Source: Siphonodentalium dalli
Lineage: Eukaryota > Mollusca > Scaphopoda > Gadilida > Siphonodentaliidae
DNA length: 64,000 nt
Direction: 5' to 3'
Assembly (NCBI GenBank): GCA_032622095.1
Contig: CP136065.1
Coordinates: 113,623,195 to 113,687,194 of the forward strand
A model generated the notes under the pieces. That model saw only the letters and a list, made by a program, of their open reading frames with translations. It was not told where the DNA came from and made no database searches. Both the position numbers and the translations under genes were made by a program. Position 1 is the stretch's first letter. Every line of letters starts with the position of its first letter. Below, piece by piece: positions 23,970 through 36,849 of the stretch.

Positions 23970-26390
23970 CTTGAATGTCACGAATAATCCGTACATTCGT
24001 GTCTTTGTTTCGACGCCGACTGTATGCATACATCTGATTTAAATATAGTAATTAATGAATAATAATTAATGTACCGAAGCTTCGTATCTATAGGTTACAA
24101 ACACCTAATTATTTTCCATAGACGTCAGTGTTAACTAAAAGTCCAGCCGGCCATGGGTTAAGCCCATTTCGGTATTTTTTTCAAACGATAATCTTGCATT
24201 TCCACAACTACCCCATTTACTGCACATAAATCAGCAGCATTAAAATATCCAGACCCCTTCCATAACTTCGGGACCCCACAAGACTCTTCCTGGACATCGA
24301 AACATACATGATCGCCATATTTATGCAGGCTATGATTTTCTGTTCCCGATCAGGGATATTTCCCTCAATGATAATCAACCAATCAGCAGCCAGATTTTTT
24401 TTGTTAAGCTGACTCGAGTTTCCCTACACAAATTCAAGAAGCGTAACTTTATATAATTAGTTGCTTGTAACATATCATTGTAAAGAAAATCGAACTTTGA
24501 TCGTGTAAACCGCGCCAATTTTACAGCTTTACTGTGATACGATAGAAATATAGGAGTCATTGGACATTCTATTATCTCCCAGTGGTCATTTAACCCACAT
24601 ACCCCGTTTTTAAATTTATTTGGGTAAGAAATAACACAGATACTCTATTCCTGATAACTCTGGAAGCACAGTTTAGTAGAAAGATACTAATGTCTCATGT
24701 CATGCTTGTCATATACATATATACTGCACAGTGCTGCACAGTGCTGCATGCCCCATGTCCATCCACTCTCTAATGGGAATATTAAGACCACAAATGTGAT
24801 CACACCCAAAATTCAGGGTTTTTCATCATAATTTAATTTGTAAAATCCGACTCGCGTGCATAACGCACGGGATAGAAAGGCATATGTATAAGTTTTCAAA
24901 ACTAGTTACGTATATCTACCATACGCCTTAAGGAATTGATCTAATTTTGAACAGTACAATGTTTAATTGGATTTGAATTAGACCCCCCTCAACTTAGAAA
25001 ACAAGTAGAAACCTTCTTAAATCCATTTAAAACATTGTAGAAGACAAGTTGTAAATTATTTAACACTATTAAAATAATTAATGGTGAATTTAAGCATTAA
25101 AATCATACTAAGATGAAATGGTTGAAATTTGGACGATTTTGCGTAAAAAAAGCCCCAAAAAATGGTAAAAAAAAAAATTAAATTAAATTCTTCAATTTTT
25201 TTTAGCACGATTAGTAATTTAACATTATTAACACAATTACTATTCAACATAATCACCAAAATCATACTAAAATGAAATGGTTACAAATTGAAAAAAACAA
25301 TTGAAAAATTTGGGCTAAAAACGTAGAAAAATGCCCAAAAAATTGCAAAAACCAAAGAAGGCTACAAATTTGTTCTTGCTATCATTATTTTTCTTCATTA
25401 CCATACCTAAAACATTAAAAATAACATGGTCGCAGCTTGTCCGTCAATATGAGCAACACTACCTCCCGATCTCCTGGACTACCAAATGTACATGTAAACA
25501 GAACATTTGGGAAAGAGACACACCATCTTTAACCTTTTTTTTTATATCAGTAGCAATTGATCAGATAGCAATATATGCTATAAATAGTATTCAGATGCTA
25601 GAAACTAAACAAACACATTAATTGCAACACCTCGAAATGGTTAACATACCCTGTAGAATACAGACTATGATGTGAGGGTGTCACACACACCTCCACCCCG
25701 GTTTGGTATGTGACATTCAGGCCATTTTCAGGTGATACGCTATATACATACCCAATCTGATACTAGGAATTCATATGGCAATATAACCGGCATTCAGGAT
25801 TCAGCAAAAAGGCTGGCATGCAGATATTATAACACAAAATCACACAAATTTTGAGTATTTTCCAACGCAAACAATCCCAGGTGATATATTTTGATCTAAT
25901 TCAGTCTAATACCTCTCGATATGTTGATGTTTTGGATACTATTTCAGCAAATGTGAGAAAACTGTTAACTAGTATTCAGTATTCATGGGCGGTAGGGGGT
26001 AAAACCCTCATCAAGGCCAATCACAATTGAATAGACCAGTCTGGAAGATGTCGCCCCCCCCCCCCCATACCAGTTAATGTATAAGGGTGAATCATGTGTA
26101 CCAGTTACAAGTAAGAAAATATTGAATGAAAACTAATATTACACTAATGATTTGTATCTTATGATATGAATTGGGACCTGAATTGAAAAAAAACCCATGT
26201 TTTTAAGTTCACTGATTAGTGGTATGCAGTGCGAACGGAATGTGTCCATTTCTTTTGCGGGCAAAACTTTAAGACATGTCATTTTGTACTTTCGGTTTCA
26301 CGCATACATGACCGGTTGTAACCTGTGTAACTCAGGTTCATTTTTATTTATTTTAAACAAAGTTTCTGCTTCTTAACATTTTTTTAATGA
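23970..26390. other. Gene-free stretch with minor repeats
   Basis: It contains a 157-bp-offset duplication (CATACTAAGATGAAATGGTT at 25105 and its partner at 25264) and a C13 run at 26054. No splice-bounded coding segment was found. Confidence 0.45.
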
Positions 26391-27189
26391 AAGTGTCAAT
26401 GACACTGTAGCTCAACTTGGAAAGGGAATAATTTAATGTATTACAGTCAATGGAGCGATTAGGAGAATGTGGAAAGTTGAATGTCTGATACTATACATGA
26501 AGAGAAAAGTAAAATCCAAGATGACTGCTGGCAGCCATGTTTTTCGGCCGAATGACCCCAAAATGAGTTGTTCCCATCTACATGTCATCGTTAAAGGAAT
26601 TAGTCTCTCAAAAAAAAAAACATTTTATCGTCATAATAATAATAATATATGTCTAACAGACCCATTTCGCCAAGAAAATTCTAAATCGAGCAGATAGTAT
26701 TTATATTATTATGATATTTAAAAAATCGCGGAAATATCCGAAGTCAGTCAATGAGTGCGATCACATGACCACAACGCGGTCGCATGACCGATCATCTGCA
26801 TCGACGCTTACCGATGACAGCGGTGGGTGGAGCTTGAAATAATTCCGCCAATCGCGTAACGAGTTGATAAATTACGCTGGATAATTACCTAAGCCTTTAC
26901 GATAAATAGCGATCACGGAATAAAACTGTTTGAATGTGCTGAATTATGAACTGGCTTTACTAGAATGTGGATTATATAACGAATAATGATGGCTAAAATG
27001 CACTTTGATGCTATAAAAGTTATTTGAAATGAGATTAATTTATGCAGAAATGCAATGAGCGAGCGGAATTTCGTGCAAAACTAATTTAACTGTTTCTGAA
27101 AGAATACAAGTTAGGCCATATACCGGTACTTCATTCTTCGTTGTATGGTACCAATTTCGGAAGCTAGTTTACACATTAGTGTCACCCCG

Positions 27190-27231
27190 TTGTACGCTAT
27201 ATGCGTACAATTGTACGCTATATGCGTACAA
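27190..27231. repeat. Two adjacent 21-bp palindromes
   Basis: Each has arms TTGTACGC and GCGTACAA around TATAT, and the copies abut without a gap. Confidence 0.85.
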
Positions 27232-27635
27232 TTAATTACAAATGGGTGTGATTAAAAAGGTGGTAGTTATTGTACTAGTACATGTATCACGATGGCTTGA
27301 ATTCGTCATAATAATGTTCCTGTCTGTTTCTTCACACGAAACATTTTGTGTGGAGAAGTGCACGACTGTGAACAGCTTGCTAAAATCCTTCCAGTCAAGA
27401 TCGATAAGTGAGTAAACAAAATAATTCACTCGAATACACAACAGACTGTTGAAACTACAATAATTATTAGTTAGGCTGCAGTTTGGCATAACGATATTTT
27501 TTTTAATTGAAGGCTAGCCTGGCATTGTTTTTCAGTTTGTTGTTTGTTTTATTTTACGTTTGGTTGGCACATATTGACTTTCTAGAGAGGATTTGTTTTG
27601 AATTGTTAGCATATAAAAACTCCAATGATTGCCTC

Positions 27636-27840
27636 TAATAAAGAGCGTCCATGTTTTCGTCGCGGTGTAGACAATAAAGAGCGTTCTCAATTATGAACGT
27701 GCTCTATTTCAATGTCATGGGTGATTTTGTATGTGGTATTGTGACAATTAAATATAAAGAGCGTCCATGCTTCCGTCTCCCAAAAGCGGTAGACAATAAA
27801 GAGCGTTCTAGATTACGCACTGTGTTGTCTTTTTGGAGGT
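27636..27840 (+). repeat. Pair of AATAAAGAGCG repeats
   Basis: AAAGAGCGTCCATG with a following GTAGACAATAAAGAGCGTTC occurs twice, about 127 bases apart, inside the TTAA-flanked insertion. Confidence 0.7.
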
Positions 27841-29699
27841 ATTAAATAATGGATCGCTAGCCCGCCCACAACTGAACACACTACATCTACTAGCCATCTT
27901 GGAATATGTGGAGATGACAGATACTCGGGATATTTATATCGAAAGTAAAACAACAAACAAACACAAAACAAAGGCGCATAAATAGAGTTAACATTATTCA
28001 GCCCAGTGTTTATATAAATTTGGGCGCTTCTTATATATGTATGATCAGAGAGATAATGTTCGAATTCTTTCTATTCACTTTGTGGCATATAGAGTGCAAA
28101 CAAGTTCGCGACTGACACTGATGAATAGTCACTGAGTGATTACAAATCACCGAGTGAATACGCGAGACAATCAAAGCACTATTACTGCCATCTATTTACC
28201 AAAACAGACATGTGCCGGCATGTTAATTATTAATGGCTACAAAAACAACAATCATTCTAGGGGCTATTAATTACTTTATTCACATAGCTATTGTCTTCTA
28301 TTCCAGATAAACGGCCAAAGCGTAACGTAATCTATACACCACACGCACACATACGACTCCGCATTTTAGTATCGGCTGACTTACGATTACGTCATCGTAG
28401 TCTGCATAATAAACTCCGGCTCCGAATCTGTGTTTTTAATTCGCTCCCCACAAGTACGTCACTCGTACTTTCGTCACGGAAATCTCCGAATACCGGTGCT
28501 GGTATTATTTATTTATTTTACGGGTTATTTATTATGCGATCGGAATGGGACTTGGATCATTTTAATCACAACAGGGAGGGCTTTCCGATTGCGTTTTGTA
28601 GTTTCTAGAGCGAATAAGTCCTTTAACATCCATGACAAATTTTATGACGATCAGACTAAAGGTACGACCTGTAGCCCGTGCTAAAGGATTTAGTCATACA
28701 AAGAGTAAAATCCAAGATGGCTGCTGGCGGCCATGTTTTTTGGCCGAATGACCCCAAAATGACTCGTTCCCATCTACATGTCATTATTAACATCCATGAC
28801 AAATTTCATGATGATCAGACGAACAGTACGACCTGTGGCCTGTGCTAATGGATTAAATTTTGAAATCCAAGATGGCCACTGATGGCCATGTTTTTTGTTC
28901 CGAATGACCCCAAAATGACTCTTTCCCATCTACATTCCAATTTCAACAGCCATGATAAATTTTATGATGATCAGACTAAAGGTACGACCTGTAGCCCGTG
29001 CTAAAGGATTTAGTCACACAAAGAGTAAAATCCAAGATGGCTGCTGGCGGCCATGTTTTTTGGCTGAATGACCCCAAAATGACTCGTTCCCATCTACATG
29101 TCATTATTAACATTCTTGGCAAATGTTATGATGATCAGACTTAAAGTACGACCTGTAGCCCGTGCTAAAGAATTTAGTAATACAAAGCGTAAAATCCAAG
29201 ATGGCTGCTGGCGGCCATGTTTTTGGGCCGAATGACCCCAAAATTACTCGTTCCCATCTACATGTCAATATTAACATCCATGACATATTTCATGATGATC
29301 AGACAAACAGTACGGCCTGTAGCCCGTGCTAATGGATTGAATTTTGAAATCAAAGATGGCCGCTGGCGGCCATGTTTTTTTTCCGAATGACCCCAAAATT
29401 AATCATTCTGGTCTAAATGTTGATGTCAACAGCTATGACAAATTTCATAATGATCCGACCAAAGGTACGACCTGTAGCCTGCATTGTTGACGCCTTACGT
29501 ACACACGCACACACGTACACACAGACGACGGACGACAAAGCCATGGCAATAGCTCAAACTTTACAAAGTAAAGTTGAGCTAATAAATGGTGGAATGTGTG
29601 CATTTCTTTTTGTGGGTTAAACCCATAAGACGAGTCCATTTTGTAGTTTATTACGATTTTGTACTTTCGATTTCGCACATTTCACAAATATCTTCCCAA

Positions 29700-32280
29700 C
29701 ATCTATCTATAAGCCAAGTGTTTGTGTGTGTGTCTGTATGTAACGCTGTCATGCTTTTGGCATGTTCATAACTTTTCACTCCTACATCCAATCTAGCCCA
29801 AATTAGGAACTTACAAAGAGACACATCTTAGAATTTCAGGATGATCACTTAAATGTCTGTACGATTAAGAATTATTTTGCATATGAAAGCATGTGTGCCG
29901 CTGAGAGCACTACCTGTCAGATTAATCTATAGCGATTTCAACATCGAATCGAATCTTTTTCAAACACTTTAGTAGATTGGCGGTACCGATCAGTGGGCGG
30001 TGCGAGCAAAAATGGGGGCAAAATGTCCGATGATTTTATAACGTCAGTGAGACAACTCAGATTATGAAGGAGGTTCATTAAACTTAATTTCTATGACATG
30101 ATATGAACATTATTTAATCACAGTTTTTAAAAGTTTAATATATGAGAATGGCAGGACATAATTTCATATTTTGTGTCACTGCCACTATGCGTGATAGTAA
30201 GCAGTTTGGAACTTTGGAGTCAATGGAGTCTGATTCGAGTCATTGCAAACGGAAACTCTTCTGTGGATGTATGCTTCACCCTGTCGTTCGCGCACAGCAG
30301 GCACGCGCGATATCACAATTGCGCATCGTGACTTGGGAATGGCACATACGCAAACGGGATTACAGGAACTATGTATAGTATCCCAACTTGGGCCTATCCA
30401 TGAAAGCTAAATGGTCAACCATATTCCATTTCCCGAATAACATATCATTGCTGTATAAAGATGTTTATCTGATTTGGACACGACAAGTTGGAGCCCAAAA
30501 TGTTTAATTAATATATTTATATCGTGTTAAGTTTTAAATTGAAAAAAAATATTATTTGATTGAGCTGAGTAACGCAATATAGGCTTTTCTGGCAAGAATG
30601 TCAAATACCGACATACAAATATGTCCCACAAGAAATTCACTCGCTTCCGCAGCTGGGACCGGGCAAAATCATGACATTGTTGGTTTTATGTGGTGTAGGA
30701 AACCTGTGTGCGCTACGATTATGGTACAACCCTGATTAACAAGCGAACCATCACAGACCTACCAGCAGGTTGCACGAGTAACCCAGCGACCTGTAAACGA
30801 GTAATCAGCGCTGGAACTGGGAGGCCAATATATATATGAGCATTGGGCTATTGGACAACTTACCCTATACACAATGGACCACGAAGGTCCCAGATGGTCG
30901 CGGAAGGAGCCTCAGGTTAAGTATTGGGGATATAATGAATGTTTTGTTTATATAATGCAGTCTATTCCCGGTGATAAAGGACTTGTATACAATGATTCGA
31001 AATATCCCGAATCACACGACCGCTTTCGAATCGAATCGAATAGGAACGTAAGATTCGAAATCGAATCGAATCGTCGTCAGGCCCTACTGTGCCAGTAAAC
31101 CGATGAAATGATAAAGACCCATCAATTTGATGTGCAATATCCCCTAGTACCATAGTAGCAATCCCATAAAACAACAGCTACAATAGTCGTTATTTAATTA
31201 TTCACACCATACTAACGAAACAGCGAAAGCAATTAATGGCCCATTTATTGCTGAACAACCCCACATGTGCATGATGTGCGAAATACCCACATGTGTTGCC
31301 ACATACGGTAAGTAACCCACATAGGCGACATCCGTTAAAAAGTGCAACCCTTGGAGGTCAAGTGACCAATTTTGAATGGGGGGATTTTCATGCAAATCAC
31401 CCCAGCAAAAGTTATATATGAAGCAATACTCTGGGAACTAAAGCAGCCATATCATTAAACATAGATAACATTTAACTGGCGGCTGGGCTTGGTAAATAGA
31501 CAATTTTTGTTATAAATTTATTTTTGAGAATTTGTTTCTGGAAATACAACACTTGACCTGTGGTAGTTTTGAAAAATTAATAAAAAAAATTTAAATAAAT
31601 AAATCAACATTCTAAGGAACAAATTCCAAGCCGATCTGCCAGATAGATGTGTATTCGTTTCAATACTGCACAAAGTCACACCCAGAAATATTTGCAACTC
31701 TGTAACTTTTGCTCACATGCCTTCTAAACAGTGATAATTGAGTGATATTATATATTTTTGAATTTATTAGTCCACTTACCATCATAATATATTACTTATA
31801 CTAAGTTATAGAGAATAGATGCATTAAATTTCTATTTATTAAGATCTCAGTCACTGTTTAGAAGGCCTGTGCTTTTGCTGCGGAGATTTGCATATTGGAA
31901 ATGCCCATTAAAATTGCTCACTTGACCTCCTCCTTTAACTTTCCTTAATTGCCTTTACACTCAACTTCTCAAATCTCTTCTGCTCAAATAAGGAATATAA
32001 ACAGGTCGGACACATATCCAAAATGAGCTATGTACATGTAGAGCTGTTTTGTCTATAAACTAGTATAATAGGCCGATTGAACTACATTTTTAATGTAATT
32101 TACACACCTCTAATGGCTCTATTGTTAATTGTAGTATTGATTACCAGTATACTTACAAGTTACAGTTACAAGTTACACTTACAGCGATACAACGAAAAAA
32201 GAACATTTTAAATTGTCTTAAACTTAAAGCACCAGTGACATTAATCAGCTACACTACATATGATTCTGAAGCCAACAACA
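29700..32280. other. Gene-free stretch
   Basis: No coding exon is supported. A run of (TCGAA)-type words lies at 31020-31075 (GAATCGAATCGAAT in both orientations). The rest is unremarkable AT-rich sequence. Confidence 0.4.
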
Positions 32281-32290
32281 AATCGGTGAC

Positions 32291-34193
32291 GCGTTATGCA
32301 GAAGGTCCCTAGATTTGCGTAGGTCTCCGTAGGTCACTCAATTCGCGTAGGTCCCCGCAGTAATGCAATATATAGTAGGTCTACATGATTTATTGACTGG
32401 TAAAATGGATTGATACCACTAAATGATCATGTTAGATGTTACTTTGCATATTTTTTTATAATTAATTTCCCAAATCTGATGGGTTTGTTTGCTTAGTGAT
32501 ACTTAGAGGATGAAGCCTAACTAAAATTACGTGATTTCTGATCGAGAAAATAAGAGGATTATCTTACTGGCTTCGGGATAAGATATTAATTGGAGGATTA
32601 CTGGATATATTTTTACATTTATTTAGGTTCCCGTAGTAATGCAAGGGTGCATGCTTTATAGAATAAGTAATGCCTAATATTATCAATAGGTGAACATTGT
32701 ATATGATATTTCGTTGTTTTAAAAAAAAATTAAATATCTAATTATATATTTTGTTTAGCTTAGATGAAAAAAAATAAGATTTACCATCCAGTTATGGTAA
32801 GATTTATTTTTTTTAATCGTGGCATAAACACAGTGGATTAAAGTTTCTCCATATACAATTTGAACGGAAAAGTGTTTATCCATCGCATTTTGATTCTGAA
32901 TAAAAAATGTTTCTGAAGCATAAGTTGAATAATTATTATCTGGCTAATTAAGTTATCGTGTTTTGATTGGACGTATATTTTTCTAACGGTCATCTCTGCA
33001 TTCTGATTGGTCAAATAGTAATGTCGGGTTTTATGCAGGAGAAATTAGGGAATTATTTATTTGGTTTTGTGATTATTTGCATTAATTCTAATTAACAAAT
33101 TATAGTGTTATGTATTGCTATATTACTACCACCATTTGTAATACTTTTATTTTAATAAAATGTCATATATAGCCTCAACAATTCAATAAAAATTAATTAT
33201 TTAAAGTTTCCATCGGATCGGTATTAGTGTATATTTAAATGAGATATTGAGTATATTAATTCGTTGTCCCATTTTATTATTGTGAATTATTTATGAGTAT
33301 ACTTAATTAGTATTCTCGATCAGTATTGATATGAATTTAATTTAAGTTGTATTTAAACAATCTTCAATCGGTGTAATTGTGGAAATAATGTAGTATTGGC
33401 CTACAGTTTGATTAGATATTTAATGTAATTCCATGTATATAACAGTCTTAATATGTTCTTTACAGACTCCATGCATCCTCGAGTCAGAACATCCCAGATC
33501 AAGAAAATAAATAAATATAACTTACCTTGTACCATGAAAATTATATTTTGAATAAATGTTTTTCAGCTCTTGAGTTCATTCTTTCCCTCTACTGTTCAAT
33601 TGGGTCTATAACCACACCATTCTTTTTCAGCTATTTTATACATGTACATATATATATATGTTTTATACCATTGCTTGTGCTTCATTGTTTTGTGCTGTCA
33701 TTTACATATTATGTTATAAGCGTTTTGTTGCATGTTTTGATATTCAATAAACTATGAAAAATATCAAATTCTCCTATCTAACGCATCCATGCCCACCCAC
33801 CTATGCTGATGAATCGAGAAATCTGATAATCCTCTTATTTTCTGCTTCAAAAGTCACATAAATCAATGCAAAAATACAATCAGTTATCCTCCAATTAATA
33901 TCTGTCCATGAAGCCAGTAAGATAATCCTCTTACTTTCCGGATCAGAAATAACGTAAATTTAGTTAGGCTTCATGCTCTAAGTATCACTAAGCAAACAAA
34001 CCCATCTGATTTGGGAAATTAATTTTTTGTTTAAATGCAAAGTAACATCTAACATGATCATTTAGTAGTATCAATCCATTTTATCAGTCAATAAATCATG
34101 TAGACCTACGATATATTGCATTACTGCGGGGACCTACGCGAATTGAGTGACCTACGGAGAGCTACGCAAATCTAGGGACCTACTGCATAACGC
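32291..34193. mobile_element. 1.9-kb foldback element with 315-bp terminal inverted repeats
   Basis: The left arm 32291-32605 and right arm 33880-34193 are inverted copies with few differences; both begin GCGTTATGCAG and continue AGGTCCCTAGATTTGCGTAG. The 1.27-kb centre is AT-rich and has no transposase. A 76-codon hydrophobic open frame at 33527 is low-complexity and unlikely to be real. A 3' copy of the inner arm word GATAATCCTCTTATTTTC is also present at 33826. Confidence 0.85.
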
Positions 34194-34377
34194 AGTACCC
34201 CAACAAATTAGTTGTGTACTGGCCACTATCACGTCTGCAAAGAAGCATTAGAATCATGCCTAGCCTCTATTACTATTAGACTCTAGTCTAGCAGTAGCAT
34301 ATAAACTACACTCTACTCAGTCTCTACTCTAGACTACACTACAGTACAGTACAGACTACTGTATCACTATCAGTGTA

Positions 34378-35217
34378 CAGTCAGTCAGGGTATAGCGGAT
34401 CATCGTGTATAGCGGATCAGATGATGTTTCCGCAATAAAATCTCATTATTAATAAAAGTTATGGCCATTCTTTTGTGGTAGTTTTATGAATTTACCGTAC
34501 AAAGTTACATTCGAATTGTCCGTCGGCAACTTCTTTTTTAACATTTTTACGAAGCCGACCGAAAAATTCCGAAACGAAATTAGGCGAGCCGGGTCGTGAA
34601 TATTTTTTTTATGAAAAAATTAAATGAAGTTGTGGATCAGCTACGCTAGTGGTAAGTATTTAATTTTGTTGTTCCATCATAATAATTCATGCTATAAAAA
34701 TTTAATTTTGATTGGTATTTCCCTTCATCTTGAAAGTGTCCATTTGTTTTGCCTGCATGAGTCGTTAATAGCGGATCGCACATGCGCAGTAATCAGTAAA
34801 GTTAAAACGAAACTATTTTTAGAAAATGTAAACAATGGCATGCTCGTTTTCTGTGGGGTTTTCTGTTACTAACTAAGTACATTAAAACTAGAGTTATTGT
34901 GCAAAACTATCTTCAAACTAGCTTGTTACAATACATCTTGTGCTAACAAGGTGTAAAAGTGAGGTAGGAAGTGTAAAATTATTCATTGAAGCAAGTGATC
35001 CGCTACTGACAAAAGTGGTCCGCTACTGACCAATTTACGCCTGTCAAACGATCTAATTTTCCGAAATAAAGGAGGACTTGGTACAAATAATTTTACTTCC
35101 AAAGGAAGCAGTATATACATGTCTATAAATATCAATGAAAAAATCCAGGAAATTCCTTTTAGTTGCAGAGAAATACGGGAAAAATTAAAAAGTGACCCGC
35201 TATATCCTGACTGACTG
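34378..35217. mobile_element. 840-bp TA-flanked element, mariner/Tc1 type, non-autonomous
   Basis: TA stands at 34376-34377 and 35218-35219. The termini are CAGTCAGTCAGGGTATAGCG and the complement of CAGTCAGTCAGGATATAGCG. Further GCGGATC-type words occur just inside both ends and once in the middle (34772). Confidence 0.85.
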
Positions 35218-35219
35218 TA

Positions 35220-35345
35220 AAGCCCACCACACACGTCGCAACAATGTTGCGCAACATTGTTATGCAACATTGTTGCGACGTGTGCGGTACCGCGTTTTTT
35301 GTTGCACGCAACAATTTTTTGTTGTGCAACATTGTTGGGAACGAT
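35220..35345. mobile_element. Terminus of a Harbinger-like element with CAACATTGTTG palindromes
   Basis: AGCCCACCACACACGTCGC is followed by CAACAATGTTGCGCAACATTG, and the whole of 35229-35285 folds on itself. It is flanked by TAA, the type of target used by PIF/Harbinger. A partner end is at 41325-41405. Confidence 0.5.
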
Positions 35346-36849
35346 CAAATTATTTTGATTTTGTTGCTTGTTGTAGCCAATGGATGGACAGCGTTCTATT
35401 TTTAGTCTATGACGTACAGCGTCAAATCTCAAGGTGAAGAGAAACATGGCGGCTCCCACCTCAAAATTTATTACAGTCGATATTTTGAACTAACATTGAA
35501 AACTGAAGCATGCTTTCAAACAAAATAGGCGCAGACATTGAGAAACGATATAGTTTGACCGAGCGGAGTGGTTCCTGTGTTCGAAATGTGATTTTATTTT
35601 ATTCACCAGCACATGGCATTCTGTAATTTCTGAGAGTGAGAATGATTCTCCTGTTCTGTGTTCACACTCACAGGTCCAGACTTCGGTTCAGTTCTCCAGT
35701 AGGGCCTACTGCACTGACTACTGCATAATATAGGTCTTGGTGAATACATTTTCTATCCAATGGTGTTCCACTTCCCATGTCTTGACAATATAGTAATTTG
35801 TACAAACTACACTGTCTGCAGCTTGTACAGGTCTGAAAATTAAAATTGATTGAATTTGAACGATTTATCTAATATTAATAGCCAAACTTGACTATAAATT
35901 ATTTGCCGGTTCCTATTTACACGTAGAATTGATGGATGTTTACCGTGAAAATTTATATTTAAATTATACCAATTGAGAAATAACATCAACAAATATTTTA
36001 GAGAGCGAAACATCTGTTATGCAACGGTTATGGCTGTGGAAGATCAATCAGTTGATTATTGCCCGATCTGGCTATTGTCGATCAATATGCCCTGTCTCTG
36101 ACTCATGCGAGTCATGTCCATATTGGAACCACCATGACCTGTTCCGTGCTTTTCAAGCGGCTGGTAAATACAATTACATCATATTTTGAACCTAATAACC
36201 TGTTCCGCTCGGTCATGTATCATTGGTCGAAGTCTGCGCCGATTTTAAAAAAAAGTTAATATGAACAAAGGTTCGAAATCAAGGTCCACGACTTACACGC
36301 TCCTTCCAAAATTCCCATTAATAATGAAAGGACATGAGAAATATCTATAAACACTTGTAAGAGTAACTCTGTCCAAATAAAACAAAAAACAAGGTCCATG
36401 TTTGGCGTATATTATGCCCTCACCCACCACTCCATATATTTTAATAAAGGAGGTATAATAATAACTCCTGATATCCCCTCCCCAATAAGAAAGGAGGTAC
36501 AAAATAACCAAATTATATATGGCCTGGAGGTTTAATAATGATAACTCCATATAACCTATCCTATGAAAAAGTACTAAATTGGTCCAAGTCGGTTCAGTGT
36601 ATATATATATAACGTGCGTTAGCCAGGCCCAGGGTAGAGATTCGTGACAAAATCGAGCCTGGTGCATGCTTTCCCCATCTATCAACTTGGGGAAAAACCC
36701 AGAGCTGAAATTAGTATGCAGCAAACACGTGACTTGATGACGTTTTATCACGTGACTTGTTGTACAACAAATTCGCCGGGTGCGGTTAGTCACAACATTG
36801 TTGTATAACTAGGGATAGTAGGCAAAATCAACTATATACATTGTGTTAT

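Larger units (their letters stand above)
26595..28622. mobile_element. 2028-bp TTAA-flanked insertion inside element B
   Basis: TTAA stands at 26591-26594 and 28623-28626. Removing the insert plus one TTAA restores TGTCATCGTTAACATCC, which matches the intact units (TGTCATTATTAACATCC). The ends are similar inverted sequences beginning AGGAATTAGTCTCTC and AGGACTTATTCGCTC. TTAA targeting fits piggyBac or Kolobok; I see no transposase. The 105-codon frame at 28291 follows an acceptor-like CTATTCCAG but is not recognisable. Confidence 0.78.
26391..29582 (+). mobile_element. Tandem-core element copy B, interrupted by a 2-kb insertion
   Basis: The left end at 26391 (GTGTCAATGACACTGTAGC) matches 52824. 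The right-end hairpin at 29550-29582 (TAGCTCAAACTTTACAAAG...) matches 13667. Core units with CCAAGATGGCTGCTGGCGGC and TTCCCATCTACATGTCATTA lie at 26510-26590 and 28627-29420. Without the insertion the element is about 1.16 kb. Confidence 0.75.

Noticed and set aside
28291-28608. 105-codon frame after an acceptor-like CTATTCCAG
   Set aside because: It lies inside the TTAA insertion, resembles no transposase, and an overlapping frame is open too.
36293-36793. 166-codon open frame on the minus strand
   Set aside because: It overlaps short repeats (AAGGAGGTA / AACTCC words), has no domain, and shows no splice support.
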